Assembly: GCF_000814845.2 (NCBI RefSeq) | Contig: NZ_CP010431.2 | Coordinates: 5,642,001-5,706,000 of the forward strand | DNA: 64,000 nucleotides | Direction of reading: 5' to 3' | DNA from: Pandoraea sputorum | GTDB lineage: Bacteria; Pseudomonadota; Gammaproteobacteria; Burkholderiales; Burkholderiaceae | Shown: positions 38,981 to 50,108 of the stretch, piece by piece | How the letters are laid out: every line of letters starts with the position of its first letter | Position numbering within the stretch: the first letter of the stretch is position 1 | The notes under the pieces: generated by a model | The model's database searches: none | Told to the model about the DNA's origin: nothing | The model's input: only the letters and a program-made list of their open reading frames with translations | Translations under genes and position numbers: made by a program

Positions 38981-39756
38981 CCGTGGGCTCCCTGCATTTC
39001 GCCGTCCGCCGTGCCCATGTAGGCTTCCATCACCTGCGGATTCTTCGAGACTTCGTGATACGGCCCTTCGGCAAGCACCTCGCCGCGCTGAAGCACGGTG
39101 ATGGTGTCGGAGATGCCCGCAATCACGTTCATGTTGTGCTCGACCATCAGAATCGTGCGTCCCGCCGACACCTTCTTGATGAGTGCCGTGACACGATCGA
39201 CGTCCTCGTGACCCATACCTTGCGTGGGTTCGTCGAGTAACATTAGTTCGGGTTCCATAGCAAGTGTGGTGGCGATTTCGAGCGCGCGTTTGCGGCCGTA
39301 CGGCAACTCCACGGTGAGCGTATGGGCGAATTCGGTGAGGCCGACTTCCGCAAGCAACTCCATGGCGCGCTCGTCGAGCTGGCGCAGCGTGCGACTGCTG
39401 CTCCAGAAGTGAAACGCCGTGCCGAGATTGCGTTGCAGACCGATGCGCACGTTCTCGAGCACGGTGAGGTGCGGGAACACAGCGGAGATCTGGAACGAGC
39501 GGATGATGCCGCGTCGCGCGATTTGCGCAGGCGCTTCACGGGTGATGTCTTCGCCGTTGAAGGTGATGGAGCCTGCACTGGGCACGAGGAATTTCGTGAG
39601 CAGGTTAAAGCAGGTGGTCTTGCCCGCACCGTTCGGCCCGATCAGCGCATGAATGGTGCCGCGCGCAACGCGCAGGTCGACCCCGTTCACGGCGGTGAAG
39701 CCACGGAACTCTTTGGTGAGCCCGCGGGTTTCGAGAATGTAATCGTTGTTCGCCAT
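38977..39756 (-). CDS. livG: ABC transporter ATPase LivG (system 2)
   Basis: A 259-residue LivG ATPase. Walker A is GPNGAGKTTCFNLL, the LivG-specific signature is LPYGRKRALEIATTL, and Walker B is LMLLDEPTQGMGHEDV. The ATG at 39756 follows GGAG closely. It is the first gene of operon 2, so its promoter should lie within the 437-base gap to the right. Confidence 0.94.
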   Translation of the reverse strand: MANNDYILETRGLTKEFRGFTAVNGVDLRVARGTIHALIGPNGAGKTTCFNLLTKFLVPSAGSITFNGEDITREAPAQIARRGIIRSFQISAVFPHLTVLENVRIGLQRNLGTAFHFWSSSRTLRQLDERAMELLAEVGLTEFAHTLTVELPYGRKRALEIATTLAMEPELMLLDEPTQGMGHEDVDRVTALIKKVSAGRTILMVEHNMNVIAGISDTITVLQRGEVLAEGPYHEVSKNPQVMEAYMGTADGEMQGAHG

Positions 39757-40193
39757 GTCTCCTGCCACATTCCTGGTTGGCGGTGCGAAGCGTCGTGTGC
39801 GCTTCAGACACCATCGTCTGTGACAACCGCAAGGCAGGCGGGTGACGCTATGGTTGGCGTCGCCGGCAAAGTGCCCCGCGTCCCAAAGGAAGCGCCGAAT
39901 TCTTGGTTCGATCACTCATAGGGAATCGTTATTGTGTGTGGTTTGCTGCAACGCGATCATTGGGATTTGCACTTAGCTTCGCACCCCTCGAAACGCGCAT
40001 GCTCACACGCGTTGCAGAACGTTCGGTCACATAGCGCGCGACGATGCACCGCCCTTATGCGACAAGGCTTTTGCGGCACATGCAAATGTGCAGGCGATAG
40101 CGAATATCGATGAGATACCGCGCCGGGCACTCATCGATATTGCGCGACATTAGGTATTACTACGTAAGTTTTAGAAAACCGGGAAAGAGGTCG
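39757..40193. promoter_or_regulatory. gap upstream of the second liv operon with inverted repeats
   Basis: No gene is visible. The clearest structure is a 12-bp inverted repeat, AATATCGATGAG at 40103-40114 and its exact complement at 40130-40141, with a 15-base spacer. A shorter inverted repeat GCACAT/ATGTGC lies at 40076-40091. Neither is followed by a U tract, so they look like protein-binding sites rather than terminators. The livG promoter must be here. Confidence 0.5.
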
Positions 40194-41843
40194 TTACCTG
40201 ACGCCAACCTTACGCGCAGCGCGAATCATGTCGCTGGCGCGCTCCGCGATCATGATCGTCGGCGAGTTGGTGTTGCCCGACGTGATGGTCGGCATGACGG
40301 ACGCATCGACCACACGCAACCCCTGTACGCCGCGCACGCGCAACTGCGGATCGACGACTGCATCGGGGTCATCCTCGCGCCCCATACGACACGTGCCGAC
40401 CGGATGAAAGATCGTCGTGCCGATGTCGCCTGCGGCGCGCTTCAGGTCGTCGTCGCTCTGATACGACGGTCCCGGCAGATACTCGCGCGGCTCGTAACGG
40501 GCGAACGCCGGTGCGCCCACGATGCGGCGCGTGAGCTTGATGGCGTCGGCCGCCACGCGCAGGTCGGCTTCCGTCGAGAGATAGTGTGGCGCGATATTCG
40601 GTGCGACGCGAGCATCGGGCGACGTGAGATGCACATGACCGCGCGACGTCGGTCGCAGATTGCACACAGACGCCGTGAACGCGTTGAACTTGTGCAGCGG
40701 CTCGCCGAACTTCTCCAGCGACAGCGGCTGTACGTGATACTCCAGATCGGGACGCGTCACGTCTTCGCGACTGCGCGCAAACGCCCCCAGTTGCGACGGC
40801 GCCATGCTCATCGGCCCACGCTGCGTGAACGCGTATTGCATGCCGATCGAGAGTTTGCCGAGCAGACTGTTCGCGGTGAGATTGAGCGTCTTCGCACCGC
40901 GCAGTTTGTACACCGTGCGCAATTGCAGATGGTCCTGCAAATTTTCGCCGACGGCGGGCACATGGGACACGACATCGATGCCGAGATTGCGCAACCGTTC
41001 GCCGTCGCCAATGCCGGACACTTCGAGCAGATGCGGCGAATTCACTGCGCCCGCTGCGAGAATCGTCTCGACGTTCGCCAGCGCCACGAAGTCCTCGTTG
41101 CCGCCGCGATACGCGACCCCCGTGCAACGCGTGCCGTCGAAGGTCAGGCGACTCACACTCGCACCGGTGATCACCGTCAGATTCGGGCGTTGCGACGCCG
41201 GTCGTAAAAATCCCTTCGCCGCACTCCAGCGCACACCGCGCCGCTGATTCACTTCGAAGTAACCGATGCCGAAGTTGTCGCCGCGATTGAAGTCGTCGGT
41301 CTTGGGGATGCCGATCTGCTCCGCAGCGTCGGCGAACGAGTCGAGCACGCGCCACGACAACCGCTGCTTCTCGACGCGCCATTCGCCGCCGCTGCCGTGA
41401 AACTCGGAGCTTCCGTTGTAGTGATCTTCGCTGCGCTTGAACAGCGGCAGTACGTTATCCCAGCGCCAGCCGTCGTCGCCGGTCGCGTCAGCCCACACGT
41501 CGTAATCCTCGCGCTGACCGCGCATGTAGATCATGCCGTTGATCGACGAACTGCCGCCCAGCACCCGCCCGCGCGGATACGCGAGCGAACGACCGTTAAG
41601 CCCGGCTTCCTCTTGCGTGCGGTACAGCCAGTCCGTTCGCGGGTTGCCGATGCAATAGAGATAACCGACGGGGATGTGAATCCAGTGATAGTCGTCCTTG
41701 CCGCCAGCTTCGAGCAGCAGCACGGAGACGTCCGGGTCTTGCGTGAGACGGTTCGCCAGCACACAGCCCGCCGACCCGGCCCCGACGATGATGTAATCGA
41801 AGCGCTCCTGCTTGTCGCTCTGCTTGTCCGTCTGCTTGCTCAT
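40194..41843 (-). CDS. GMC-family FAD-dependent oxidoreductase (choline/alcohol dehydrogenase type)
   Basis: A 549-residue flavoprotein. The dinucleotide fold is FDYIIVGAGSAGCVLANRL, the GMC signature 1 region is GRVLGGSSSINGMIYMRGQREDYD, and the C-terminal block HPVGTCRMGREDDPDAVVDPQLRVRGV carries the active-site histidine. These enzymes oxidise primary or aryl alcohols, and choline is one possible substrate. I chose the ATG at 41843 because the FAD motif follows at the normal distance. The adjacent mmsA on the same strand suggests that it may oxidise an alcohol to the aldehyde used there. Confidence 0.88.
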   Translation of the reverse strand: MSKQTDKQSDKQERFDYIIVGAGSAGCVLANRLTQDPDVSVLLLEAGGKDDYHWIHIPVGYLYCIGNPRTDWLYRTQEEAGLNGRSLAYPRGRVLGGSSSINGMIYMRGQREDYDVWADATGDDGWRWDNVLPLFKRSEDHYNGSSEFHGSGGEWRVEKQRLSWRVLDSFADAAEQIGIPKTDDFNRGDNFGIGYFEVNQRRGVRWSAAKGFLRPASQRPNLTVITGASVSRLTFDGTRCTGVAYRGGNEDFVALANVETILAAGAVNSPHLLEVSGIGDGERLRNLGIDVVSHVPAVGENLQDHLQLRTVYKLRGAKTLNLTANSLLGKLSIGMQYAFTQRGPMSMAPSQLGAFARSREDVTRPDLEYHVQPLSLEKFGEPLHKFNAFTASVCNLRPTSRGHVHLTSPDARVAPNIAPHYLSTEADLRVAADAIKLTRRIVGAPAFARYEPREYLPGPSYQSDDDLKRAAGDIGTTIFHPVGTCRMGREDDPDAVVDPQLRVRGVQGLRVVDASVMPTITSGNTNSPTIMIAERASDMIRAARKVGVR

Positions 41844-41978
41844 TCCCGCATGTCTCCGTCGTTGGCGCGGCACTCGCCATAGTGCGATGCCGACGCTGGT
41901 GCGGCACCCGAGTGGGGTGGACTGTCGCCACCCTCACCGGGTTCATTTTTGTCATTGAGTTGCTTGCCGCGTCGCGAT

Positions 41979-43487
41979 TTACTTCGCCACTGGCATCGTG
42001 AATTCCGCCCCCTTGCCGATGCTGTCCGGCCAGCGCTGCATCACGCTCTTGAAGCGCGTGTAGAAGCGAATGCCCTCTTCGCCATAAGCGTGATGATCGC
42101 CGAACAGCGAACGCTTCCATCCGCCGAACGACTGCCAGGCCATCGGCACCGGAATCGGCACGTTGATGCCGACCATGCCGATCTTCACCTGACGCGAGAA
42201 CGCGCGCGCCACGCCGCCGTCGCTCGTGAAACACGATACGCCGTTGCCGAACTCGTGGGCGTTGATCAGCTCGATGGCCGACGCCAGATCGGGCACGCGC
42301 ACGACGGCCAGCACCGGCCCGAAGATTTCGTCGCGATAGATCGTCATCTCGGTCGTCACGTGATCGAACAACGTGCCGCCGAGGAAGAACCCCTGCTCAT
42401 GCCCCGGGACTTGCAGGCCGCGACCGTCGACGAGCAGCGTCGCCCCGGCACTCACCCCTTGCGCAATATAGCCCTCGATCTTCGCCTTGTGGGCGGCGGT
42501 CACGACCGGCCCCATCTCCGACGTGTCGTCCACGCCCGGCCCGACACGCAGCGCCTTCACGCGCGGGACCAGCGCGTCGACCAGACGATCCGCCACCTGC
42601 CCCACCGCGACCGCCACCGAGATCGCCATGCAGCGCTCGCCCGCCGAGCCGTAGGCCGCGCCGATCAGCGCGTCGACGGCCTGATCGAGATCCGCGTCGG
42701 GCATCACCACCAGATGATTCTTCGCACCGCCCAGCGCCTGCACGCGCTTGCCGCGTCGCGTGCCTTCCGTATAGATGTACTCGGCAATCGGCGTCGAGCC
42801 GACGAACGACAGCGCTTCGACGTCCGGGTGATCGAGCAGCGCATCCACGGCGACCTTGTCGCCCTGCACCACGTTGAACACGCCATCCGGCAGCCCGGCT
42901 TCGCGCAGCAGGTCGGCGATCAGCAGACTGGCCGACGGATCGCGCTCGGATGGCTTGAGCACGAAAGTATTGCCGCAGGCGAGTGCGATCGGGAACATCC
43001 ACATCGGCACCATCACCGGGAAGTTGAACGGCGTGATCCCCGCGCAGACGCCGACCGGCTGACGCAGATGCCAGTTGTCGATGCCACCACCGATGTTGTC
43101 ACTGTGCTTGCCCATCAGCAGATTCGGCGCGCCGCAGGCGTACTCGACGATCTCGATGCCGCGCGTGACTTCGCCGCGTGCGTCGGAAAACACCTTGCCG
43201 TGTTCGCGGGTGATGATGCGGGCGAGCTCGTCCTGATGCTCGTCGAGCAGCGCCTTGAACTTGAACAGCACACGGGCGCGCTTGAGCGGGGCCGTTTCCG
43301 ACCACGACGGCAGTGCCGCCTTCGCCGCCGCCACCGCCGCATTCACGTCCTTCACGCTGGCCAGCGCCACACGGGCGCTCACCGCCCCCTCGGCCGGATT
43401 GAAGACGTCGGCGAAGCGCTCGCCCTCACCGGCCACACGTTGGCCACCGATGAAGTGCTGGACGGTCGGAATATCAGCGTTGCTCAT
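41979..43487 (-). CDS. mmsA: methylmalonate-semialdehyde dehydrogenase (CoA-acylating)
   Basis: A 502-residue aldehyde dehydrogenase. The nucleophile cysteine sits in [16 protein letters not shown] near residue 285, and the stretch [30 protein letters not shown] is the MmsA-specific cofactor region. It converts methylmalonate or malonate semialdehyde to propionyl- or acetyl-CoA in valine, inositol or beta-alanine breakdown. It is divergent from a LysR gene and shares a palindromic operator with it. Confidence 0.93.
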   Translation of the reverse strand: MSNADIPTVQHFIGGQRVAGEGERFADVFNPAEGAVSARVALASVKDVNAAVAAAKAALPSWSETAPLKRARVLFKFKALLDEHQDELARIITREHGKVFSDARGEVTRGIEIVEYACGAPNLLMGKHSDNIGGGIDNWHLRQPVGVCAGITPFNFPVMVPMWMFPIALACGNTFVLKPSERDPSASLLIADLLREAGLPDGVFNVVQGDKVAVDALLDHPDVEALSFVGSTPIAEYIYTEGTRRGKRVQALGGAKNHLVVMPDADLDQAVDALIGAAYGSAGERCMAISVAVAVGQVADRLVDALVPRVKALRVGPGVDDTSEMGPVVTAAHKAKIEGYIAQGVSAGATLLVDGRGLQVPGHEQGFFLGGTLFDHVTTEMTIYRDEIFGPVLAVVRVPDLASAIELINAHEFGNGVSCFTSDGGVARAFSRQVKIGMVGINVPIPVPMAWQSFGGWKRSLFGDHHAYGEEGIRFYTRFKSVMQRWPDSIGKGAEFTMPVAK

Positions 43488-43600
43488 GTTCGTTTCCTGT
43501 AGATTTCAAGGCATCGGCGCTGGCGTCTCCCCGCTCAGCGCCGCGAGTAGCCCCAAGCGTACTGCCGCGACGGGCGGCAATCCAATGAGAAAAAATCAAA

Positions 43601-43627
43601 AGCAATATAAGATTCACTTATATTGCT
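43601..43627. promoter_or_regulatory. perfect palindromic LysR-type operator between mmsA and lysR
   Basis: The arms AGCAATATAAG (43601-43611) and CTTATATTGCT (43617-43627) are exact inverted repeats around ATTCA. The AT-rich form with the T-N11-A pattern fits a LysR-type binding site. It lies 32 bases before the regulator's start and 114 before mmsA, so it can control both. Confidence 0.75.
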
Positions 43628-43658
43628 CCGGCAATCCGCCTGCTTTCGTCCGCCCGCT

Positions 43659-44534
43659 ATGGAACTCGCTCATCTTCGCGCCTTCGTCGCCATCGCCCGT
43701 GAGGGCAATCTCACGCGTGCCGCCCAACGCCTGCATCTGACGCAGCCGGCCGTGAGCCTTCAGGTGAAGGCCCTGCAGGAGACGTTGCGGCTCACCCTCT
43801 TCACGCGCACGGCGCAGGGGCTGGCGCTCACGCGGGACGGTCAGGCGCTGCTGCCGCTCGCCGAGCGCATGCTCGCGGCGCTGACCGACCTTCAGCAGGC
43901 CGCCGGTGCGCTGCGCGACACCGTGCGCGGACGCCTGCGCATCGGCACCATCCTCGATCCCGAATTCACGCGTCTGGGGGCGTTTCTCAAACGTCTCGTG
44001 GAGTCGTATCCGCAGATCGAGACGGCCCTGCGTCACAGCATGTCGGGCGACGTGTTGCAACGGCTCGCGCGCAGCGAGCTGGACGTCGGCTTCTATATCG
44101 GTAGTCCCGACCCGACGCGCTTTCACGCGATCACCCTCACGCCCTTCTCTTATCAGGTGCTGGCACCCGCTGGCTGGCGCGAGCGTGTGTCCCGGCGCGG
44201 CTGGCGCGAACTCGCCGCCCTGCCGTGGATCTGGACACCGCCGGAATCGGCGCACCACCGTCTGCTGTCGGCGGTCTTCGGTGAAGCCGGGGCGTCGCCC
44301 GTCAAAGTGGCGGAAGTGGATCAGGAGCCATCGATGCTCGATCTCGTGAAGTCGGGCATCGGTCTGTCGCTGGTGCGCGACTCGATTGCGCTGCGTGAGG
44401 CGCGTGCGCACGGTCTGCTGATCGCCGACAGCGTGTCGGTGCCCACGGAACTCACGTTCGTCACCCTTGCCTCGCGTCGCGAGGAGCCCGCCATTGCCGC
44501 TGCGCTGCAACTGGTCTCGGCTGTGTGGGCCTGA
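43659..44534 (+). CDS. LysR-family transcriptional regulator, divergent from mmsA
   Basis: A 291-residue LysR regulator. The helix-turn-helix is [41 protein letters not shown], and the substrate domain follows from about residue 90 ([17 protein letters not shown]). The ATG at 43659 matches the family start. It is expected to act on the palindrome next to it and thereby on mmsA and perhaps the GMC oxidoreductase gene. The inducer is unknown. Confidence 0.92.
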   Translation: MELAHLRAFVAIAREGNLTRAAQRLHLTQPAVSLQVKALQETLRLTLFTRTAQGLALTRDGQALLPLAERMLAALTDLQQAAGALRDTVRGRLRIGTILDPEFTRLGAFLKRLVESYPQIETALRHSMSGDVLQRLARSELDVGFYIGSPDPTRFHAITLTPFSYQVLAPAGWRERVSRRGWRELAALPWIWTPPESAHHRLLSAVFGEAGASPVKVAEVDQEPSMLDLVKSGIGLSLVRDSIALREARAHGLLIADSVSVPTELTFVTLASRREEPAIAAALQLVSAVWA

Positions 44535-44760
44535 GCCGACTTTGGGGGAAAAACAGGCGCATTTCACCGCGTCTCGCGACACCCTCGCATCGCAATTCCG
44601 GCGCATAATCCATGCCTGCCCAGGCCTTCACGCTCAAGACATTCGAAAAGGCCGACCTCCCCGCAATTCATTCCCACGACATGGCGCGTCCCCCGATGGC
44701 CTGCCATGCCGGATCCTTTCTAAAGCTCTAGAATTTAATTCTCTCTTCGAGGAGTCGATC

Positions 44761-46152
<1,392 letters not shown>

Positions 46153-46201
46153 GCTTCCTTCCCCGTTCCTGACTCGCACCCTGCATTAACCGTCACCGCG
46201 C

Positions 46202-47104
46202 ATGCCGATTTCGCCCCTGCCGCCGCTGCACTGCCTGATAGCGTTCGATGCCGCCGTGCGGCATGCGAATTTCACCCGGGCCGCCGCAGAACTCAACCTC
46301 ACGCAAAGCGCTGTGAGTCGGCAGATTGCGCAGCTCGAAGAGTTTCTCGGGCGCGCGCTGTTCACACGCGAACATCGCACGCTGCGGCTGACGGTGGCCG
46401 GACAACGCTACGCCGAGCAGATTCAGCGTCTGCTCGGTGAGTGCGCCGAAGCGACGGCCGACCTCATGAAACGACGCGGCGATCTGGAACTCACGGTTGC
46501 GTGTTCGTCCGGCGTGGCCGTGCTCTGGATGACACCGCAGCTCATGCGCTTTCGCGCAGCACACCCCGACGTCAAGATTCGCGTGATCGTGAAGGACGGC
46601 ATCACGTCGCTCTCCGCGTCCGAATTCGATCTCGGCGTGTACTACGTGCGTAACGATCTGCCGCCCGATTTCGCCGGACGCCGCCTCTTCGACGAGGAAG
46701 TCTTCCCCGTCTGCTCCCCCAGCTATCTCGACGGACGTCAGCTCACACCCGCCGATCTCGTGAGCGAAACGCTGCTCTTCATCGAAGACGGTCAGCGCAA
46801 ATGGATGTCGTGGCCCGACTGGTTCGAGCTACAAGGCGTGAACGCGCCGAAATTCCCGCGCATGGTAAGCGCCAATTACTACCCGCTGCTCGTGCAGATG
46901 GCCATCGAAGGCGGCGGACTGGTGATGGGCTGGCGTCACATGATCGACCCGTGCCTGGATGCCGGTCTGCTCGTGCCTGCGTGCGACGCATCGGCGAGTC
47001 TGGGTGGCGGCTACTACCTCGTATGGCCTGCCGAGCGCCATGAGCATGCCGCAGCACGAATTTTCCGCAACTGGATTTACTCGGAAACTCGTTTCCCATC
47101 ATAG
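46202..47104 (+). CDS. LysR-family regulator (GcvA-like)
   Basis: A 300-residue LysR protein of the GcvA/AmpR branch: PLPPLHCLIAFDAAVRHANFTRAAAELNLTQSAVSRQIAQLEEFLGRALFTREHR, and in the C-terminal domain FDLGVYYVRNDLPPDFAGRRLFDEEVFPVCSPSYL. It lies 49 bases after fumC and upstream of the symporter and amidohydrolase genes on the same strand, which are likely targets. Confidence 0.92.
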   Translation: MPISPLPPLHCLIAFDAAVRHANFTRAAAELNLTQSAVSRQIAQLEEFLGRALFTREHRTLRLTVAGQRYAEQIQRLLGECAEATADLMKRRGDLELTVACSSGVAVLWMTPQLMRFRAAHPDVKIRVIVKDGITSLSASEFDLGVYYVRNDLPPDFAGRRLFDEEVFPVCSPSYLDGRQLTPADLVSETLLFIEDGQRKWMSWPDWFELQGVNAPKFPRMVSANYYPLLVQMAIEGGGLVMGWRHMIDPCLDAGLLVPACDASASLGGGYYLVWPAERHEHAAARIFRNWIYSETRFPS

Positions 47105-47341
47105 GGGTTACGTGCGTTTCCAGAAATTGCCATGCGCTGCACGCATGGCAACATGCGGAATTATCGTTTTGCCTGTCATTTTGTCTGAACTACTTTCTGT
47201 CTTATCCGCGCACGTCCGGTAGCGGCATGGGATTCCCATTGCCTGCGAACGAACGTGATCCGACAAAAAAGCAGGCGTATTACCGGCATGACGTGACAGC
47301 AAGACACGCAACGGACGCCACCCATCCTCCGGGAGACCCAG

Positions 47342-48631
47342 ATGCAGGCGACCTACGCAGTGCCTCAAGACAACCTGGCCCGCCAGCGCCGTCACGCGAT
47401 CGTGGCGACGGTGATCGGCAACGGGCTTGAATGGTTCGACTTCACCGTCTATAGCTTCTTCGCGGCGATCATCGCGAAGCAGTTCTTCCCCACGGGCGAC
47501 GACCTCTCGTCGTTCCTGCTGGCCGTGGCCACCTTCGGCGTGGGCTTCTTCATGCGCCCGGTCGGCGGCATCGTGCTCGGCATCTACTCCGATCGTGTGG
47601 GCCGCAAAGCAGCACTCTCGCTCACCATTCTGTTGATGGCGGCAGGCACGGCCATGATTGGTCTGGCCCCGACGTACGACCAGATCGGACTCGCCGCACC
47701 GCTCATCATCGTGCTGGCCCGTTTGCTGCAAGGCTTCTCTGCTGGCGGTGAAATGGGGGGCGCAACGGCGTTCCTGACGGAATACGCACCGGCCAATCAA
47801 CGCGCTTACTACTCCGCGTGGATTCAATCGAGCATCGGCTTTGCGGTGTTGCTCGGCGCGGCCGTGGGCACGTTCGTGACGACCGAGCTCGACAAGGCGT
47901 CGCTCGAATCCTGGGGCTGGCGTGTGCCGTTCATCGTCGGCATGCTGATCGGCCCGGTCGGTTTCTACATCCGTAACAAGATCGACGAAACGCCGACGTT
48001 CCAGAACGCCGAGAAGTCCGACACGCCGCTGCGCGACGTCTTCTCGCAATACCCCAAGGAAACGCTCGCGAGCTTCTCCATGGTCGTGCTGTGGACGATC
48101 TGCACCTACGTGCTGCTGTTCTACATGCCGACGTATGCCCAGCGCGTGCTGCATCTGCCCGCGTCGAACGGCTTCACCGCCGGCATGGTCGGCGGCGCGA
48201 TGATCCTCGTGTTCGCCCCGGTCGTGGGACGTCTGGCGGACCGTCTCGGCCGTCGCCCTTTCCTGACGGGTTCGGCACTGCTGATTCTGGTGCTCGCCTG
48301 GCCGATGTTCACGTACCTGAACGTGTCGCCGGGTCTGCACTCGCTGCTCACGTTCCAGATCGTGTTCGGCCTGCTGATCGCCTGCTACACCGGCCCGATT
48401 CTCGCCGCGTTCGCCGAGCTGTTCCCGGCGAAGGTGCTCTCGACCGGCCTGTCGGTGGCGTACAACTTCGCGGTGACGATCTTCGGCGGCTTCGCTGCGC
48501 TGATCATCACGTGGCTGATCGCCCGCACGGGCAGCAACATGGCCCCGGCGATCTACGTGATCGTTGCGGCGGCCATCAGTCTGGTCGGTACTTGCTTCGT
48601 CAAGCCGCTGCCAAAGACCGCCAAGGTCTGA
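47342..48631 (+). CDS. MFS metabolite:H+ symporter (MHS/ProP family)
   Basis: A 429-residue 12-helix transporter of the MHS branch: ATVIGNGLEWFDFTVYSFFAAIIAKQFFP at the start, SDRVGRKAAL between helices 2 and 3, and RLLQGFSAGGEMGGATAFLTEYAP. Family members import proline, alpha-ketoglutarate, citrate or aromatic acids. The amidohydrolase gene downstream suggests a peptide-like or amide substrate, which is an inference. Confidence 0.92.
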   Translation: MQATYAVPQDNLARQRRHAIVATVIGNGLEWFDFTVYSFFAAIIAKQFFPTGDDLSSFLLAVATFGVGFFMRPVGGIVLGIYSDRVGRKAALSLTILLMAAGTAMIGLAPTYDQIGLAAPLIIVLARLLQGFSAGGEMGGATAFLTEYAPANQRAYYSAWIQSSIGFAVLLGAAVGTFVTTELDKASLESWGWRVPFIVGMLIGPVGFYIRNKIDETPTFQNAEKSDTPLRDVFSQYPKETLASFSMVVLWTICTYVLLFYMPTYAQRVLHLPASNGFTAGMVGGAMILVFAPVVGRLADRLGRRPFLTGSALLILVLAWPMFTYLNVSPGLHSLLTFQIVFGLLIACYTGPILAAFAELFPAKVLSTGLSVAYNFAVTIFGGFAALIITWLIARTGSNMAPAIYVIVAAAISLVGTCFVKPLPKTAKV

Positions 48632-48643
48632 GTTTCCCCTAAA

Positions 48644-48682
48644 CAAGGCGCGCCCTGACCCGGCGCGCCTTGTGCTTTTTTC
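48644..48682 (+). terminator. rho-independent terminator between symporter and amidohydrolase genes
   Basis: A perfect 11-bp stem CAAGGCGCGCC / GGCGCGCCTTG, with the run of seven T at 48676-48682. It lies 12 bases after the symporter stop and 15 before the amidohydrolase start, so read-through or a second promoter is needed for the downstream gene. Confidence 0.85.
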
Positions 48683-48696
48683 CAAGGAATTCCCCC

Positions 48697-49935
48697 ATGT
48701 CCTCCACGACCGTTACTTTGCTTCGCGGCGGCAACGTGCTCGACGCAGCCGCCGGCCGCCTGCTAGAACGTCACGATGTGGCCATTGTCGGCAATCGCAT
48801 TACGGCAGTGAGCGCCACGCCGCTCGACATCGCCGACGCCGCGGTGATCGACGTCACCGGCAAGACCGTCATGCCCGGCATGATCGACTGCCACGTACAC
48901 GTGCTCGCCTCGCATCCGAACCTCGGCACCAACGCCAGCCAGCCAAACGTGCTGACCGTGCTCAAGTCGCTGCCGATCATGCAGGGCATGCTCAACCGTG
49001 GCTTCACCACCGTGCGCGATGCAGGTGGTGCAGACTGGGCGCTGCAACAGGCCATCGAGCAAGGCGTGATCCCGGGCCCGCGCATTTTCCCGTCGGGCAA
49101 GGCGCTGTCGCAAACCGGCGGTCACGGCGACTTCCGCCCGCGTAGCGACGTGCTTGAGCCGTGCTCGTGTGCGTTCCGTGCAGGCGCCATCGGCCGCGTG
49201 GTCGACGGCGTCGACCCGATTCGTCTCGCCGTGCGTGAAGAGATCCAGAAGGGCGCGACGCAGATCAAACTGATGGCATCGGGTGGCGTGGCATCGCCCG
49301 TCGATCCCATCGCCAACACGCAGTACTCAGAAGACGAAATCCGCGCCGCCGTGGCGGAAGCCGAAGCAGCGCAGACTTACGTGATGGCCCACGCATACAC
49401 GCCGAAGGCCATCGCACGTGCCGTACGTTGCGGCGTGCGCACCATCGAGCACGGCAATCTGTGCGACGCTGAGACGGCGAAGCTCATGGCCGAGAAAGGT
49501 GCTTATGTGGTGCCGACGCTCGTCACCTACGACGCCCTCGCCAAGGACGGCGAATCGCTGGGCTTGCCGCCGGAATCCGTCGCCAAGGTGGAGAGCGTGC
49601 AACGCGCCGGGCGCGAATCGCTCGCGATCTACCGCGATGCCGGCGTGAAAATGGGCTTCGGCTCGGACCTGCTCGGCGACATGCACAAGTACCAGTCCGA
49701 CGAACTGACGATTCGCGCCGACGTGCTGGGCGCGGCCGAGACGCTGCGTTCGGCCACGGTGATCGGCGCGGAGATTCTGAATCGCGCGGGTGAGCTGGGT
49801 GTGATCGCGCCGGGTGCACTCGCAGACGTGCTGGTCGTCGATGGGAATCCGCTCGAATCGATCGATGTGCTGACGGGTCAGGGCGAGGGTATTCGCTGGG
49901 TCTTCAAGGACGGCAAGGTCGCGAAGCAACCGTAA
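48697..49935 (+). CDS. metal-dependent amidohydrolase (imidazolonepropionase/Xaa-Pro dipeptidase-like group)
   Basis: A 412-residue amidohydrolase-superfamily enzyme. The metal motif is GMIDCHVHVLA near residue 66. The probable carboxylated lysine is in TQIKLMASGG near 190, further metal histidines occur in MAHAY and TIEHGN, and the catalytic aspartate lies in GFGSD. This pattern matches proteins that cleave N-acyl or dipeptide-like amides. Its partnership with the upstream symporter suggests uptake followed by hydrolysis of one compound. The ATG at 48697 was chosen for the family start, though its ribosome site (AAGGA) is about 10 bases away. Confidence 0.87.
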   Translation: MSSTTVTLLRGGNVLDAAAGRLLERHDVAIVGNRITAVSATPLDIADAAVIDVTGKTVMPGMIDCHVHVLASHPNLGTNASQPNVLTVLKSLPIMQGMLNRGFTTVRDAGGADWALQQAIEQGVIPGPRIFPSGKALSQTGGHGDFRPRSDVLEPCSCAFRAGAIGRVVDGVDPIRLAVREEIQKGATQIKLMASGGVASPVDPIANTQYSEDEIRAAVAEAEAAQTYVMAHAYTPKAIARAVRCGVRTIEHGNLCDAETAKLMAEKGAYVVPTLVTYDALAKDGESLGLPPESVAKVESVQRAGRESLAIYRDAGVKMGFGSDLLGDMHKYQSDELTIRADVLGAAETLRSATVIGAEILNRAGELGVIAPGALADVLVVDGNPLESIDVLTGQGEGIRWVFKDGKVAKQP

Positions 49936-49964
49936 CTGCAACAACGCTTTGCAAGAACGAAAAA

Positions 49965-49999
49965 ACGCCGCGACGGGCATCACGTCGCGGCGTTTTTTT
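49965..49999 (+). terminator. rho-independent terminator after the amidohydrolase gene
   Basis: An 11-bp stem ACGCCGCGACG / CGTCGCGGCGT followed by seven T. It closes the metabolic cluster and isolates the orphan genes that follow. Confidence 0.9.
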
Positions 50000-50108
50000 G
50001 CTTTCGTCGCGCACGCTCGCCAGCCCGGACGCGAGGGCAAAAAGTGAAAGCGACACGCAAGTTGAGGGACTAGTCTCATCTCACAAAACGTAGAGAACAA
50101 GGTCCCCC

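Noticed and set aside
40021..40100. GCACAT/ATGTGC pair at 40076-40091 as a CRP site
   Set aside because: The half-sites and spacing do not match the CRP consensus, so it is noted only within the gap entry.
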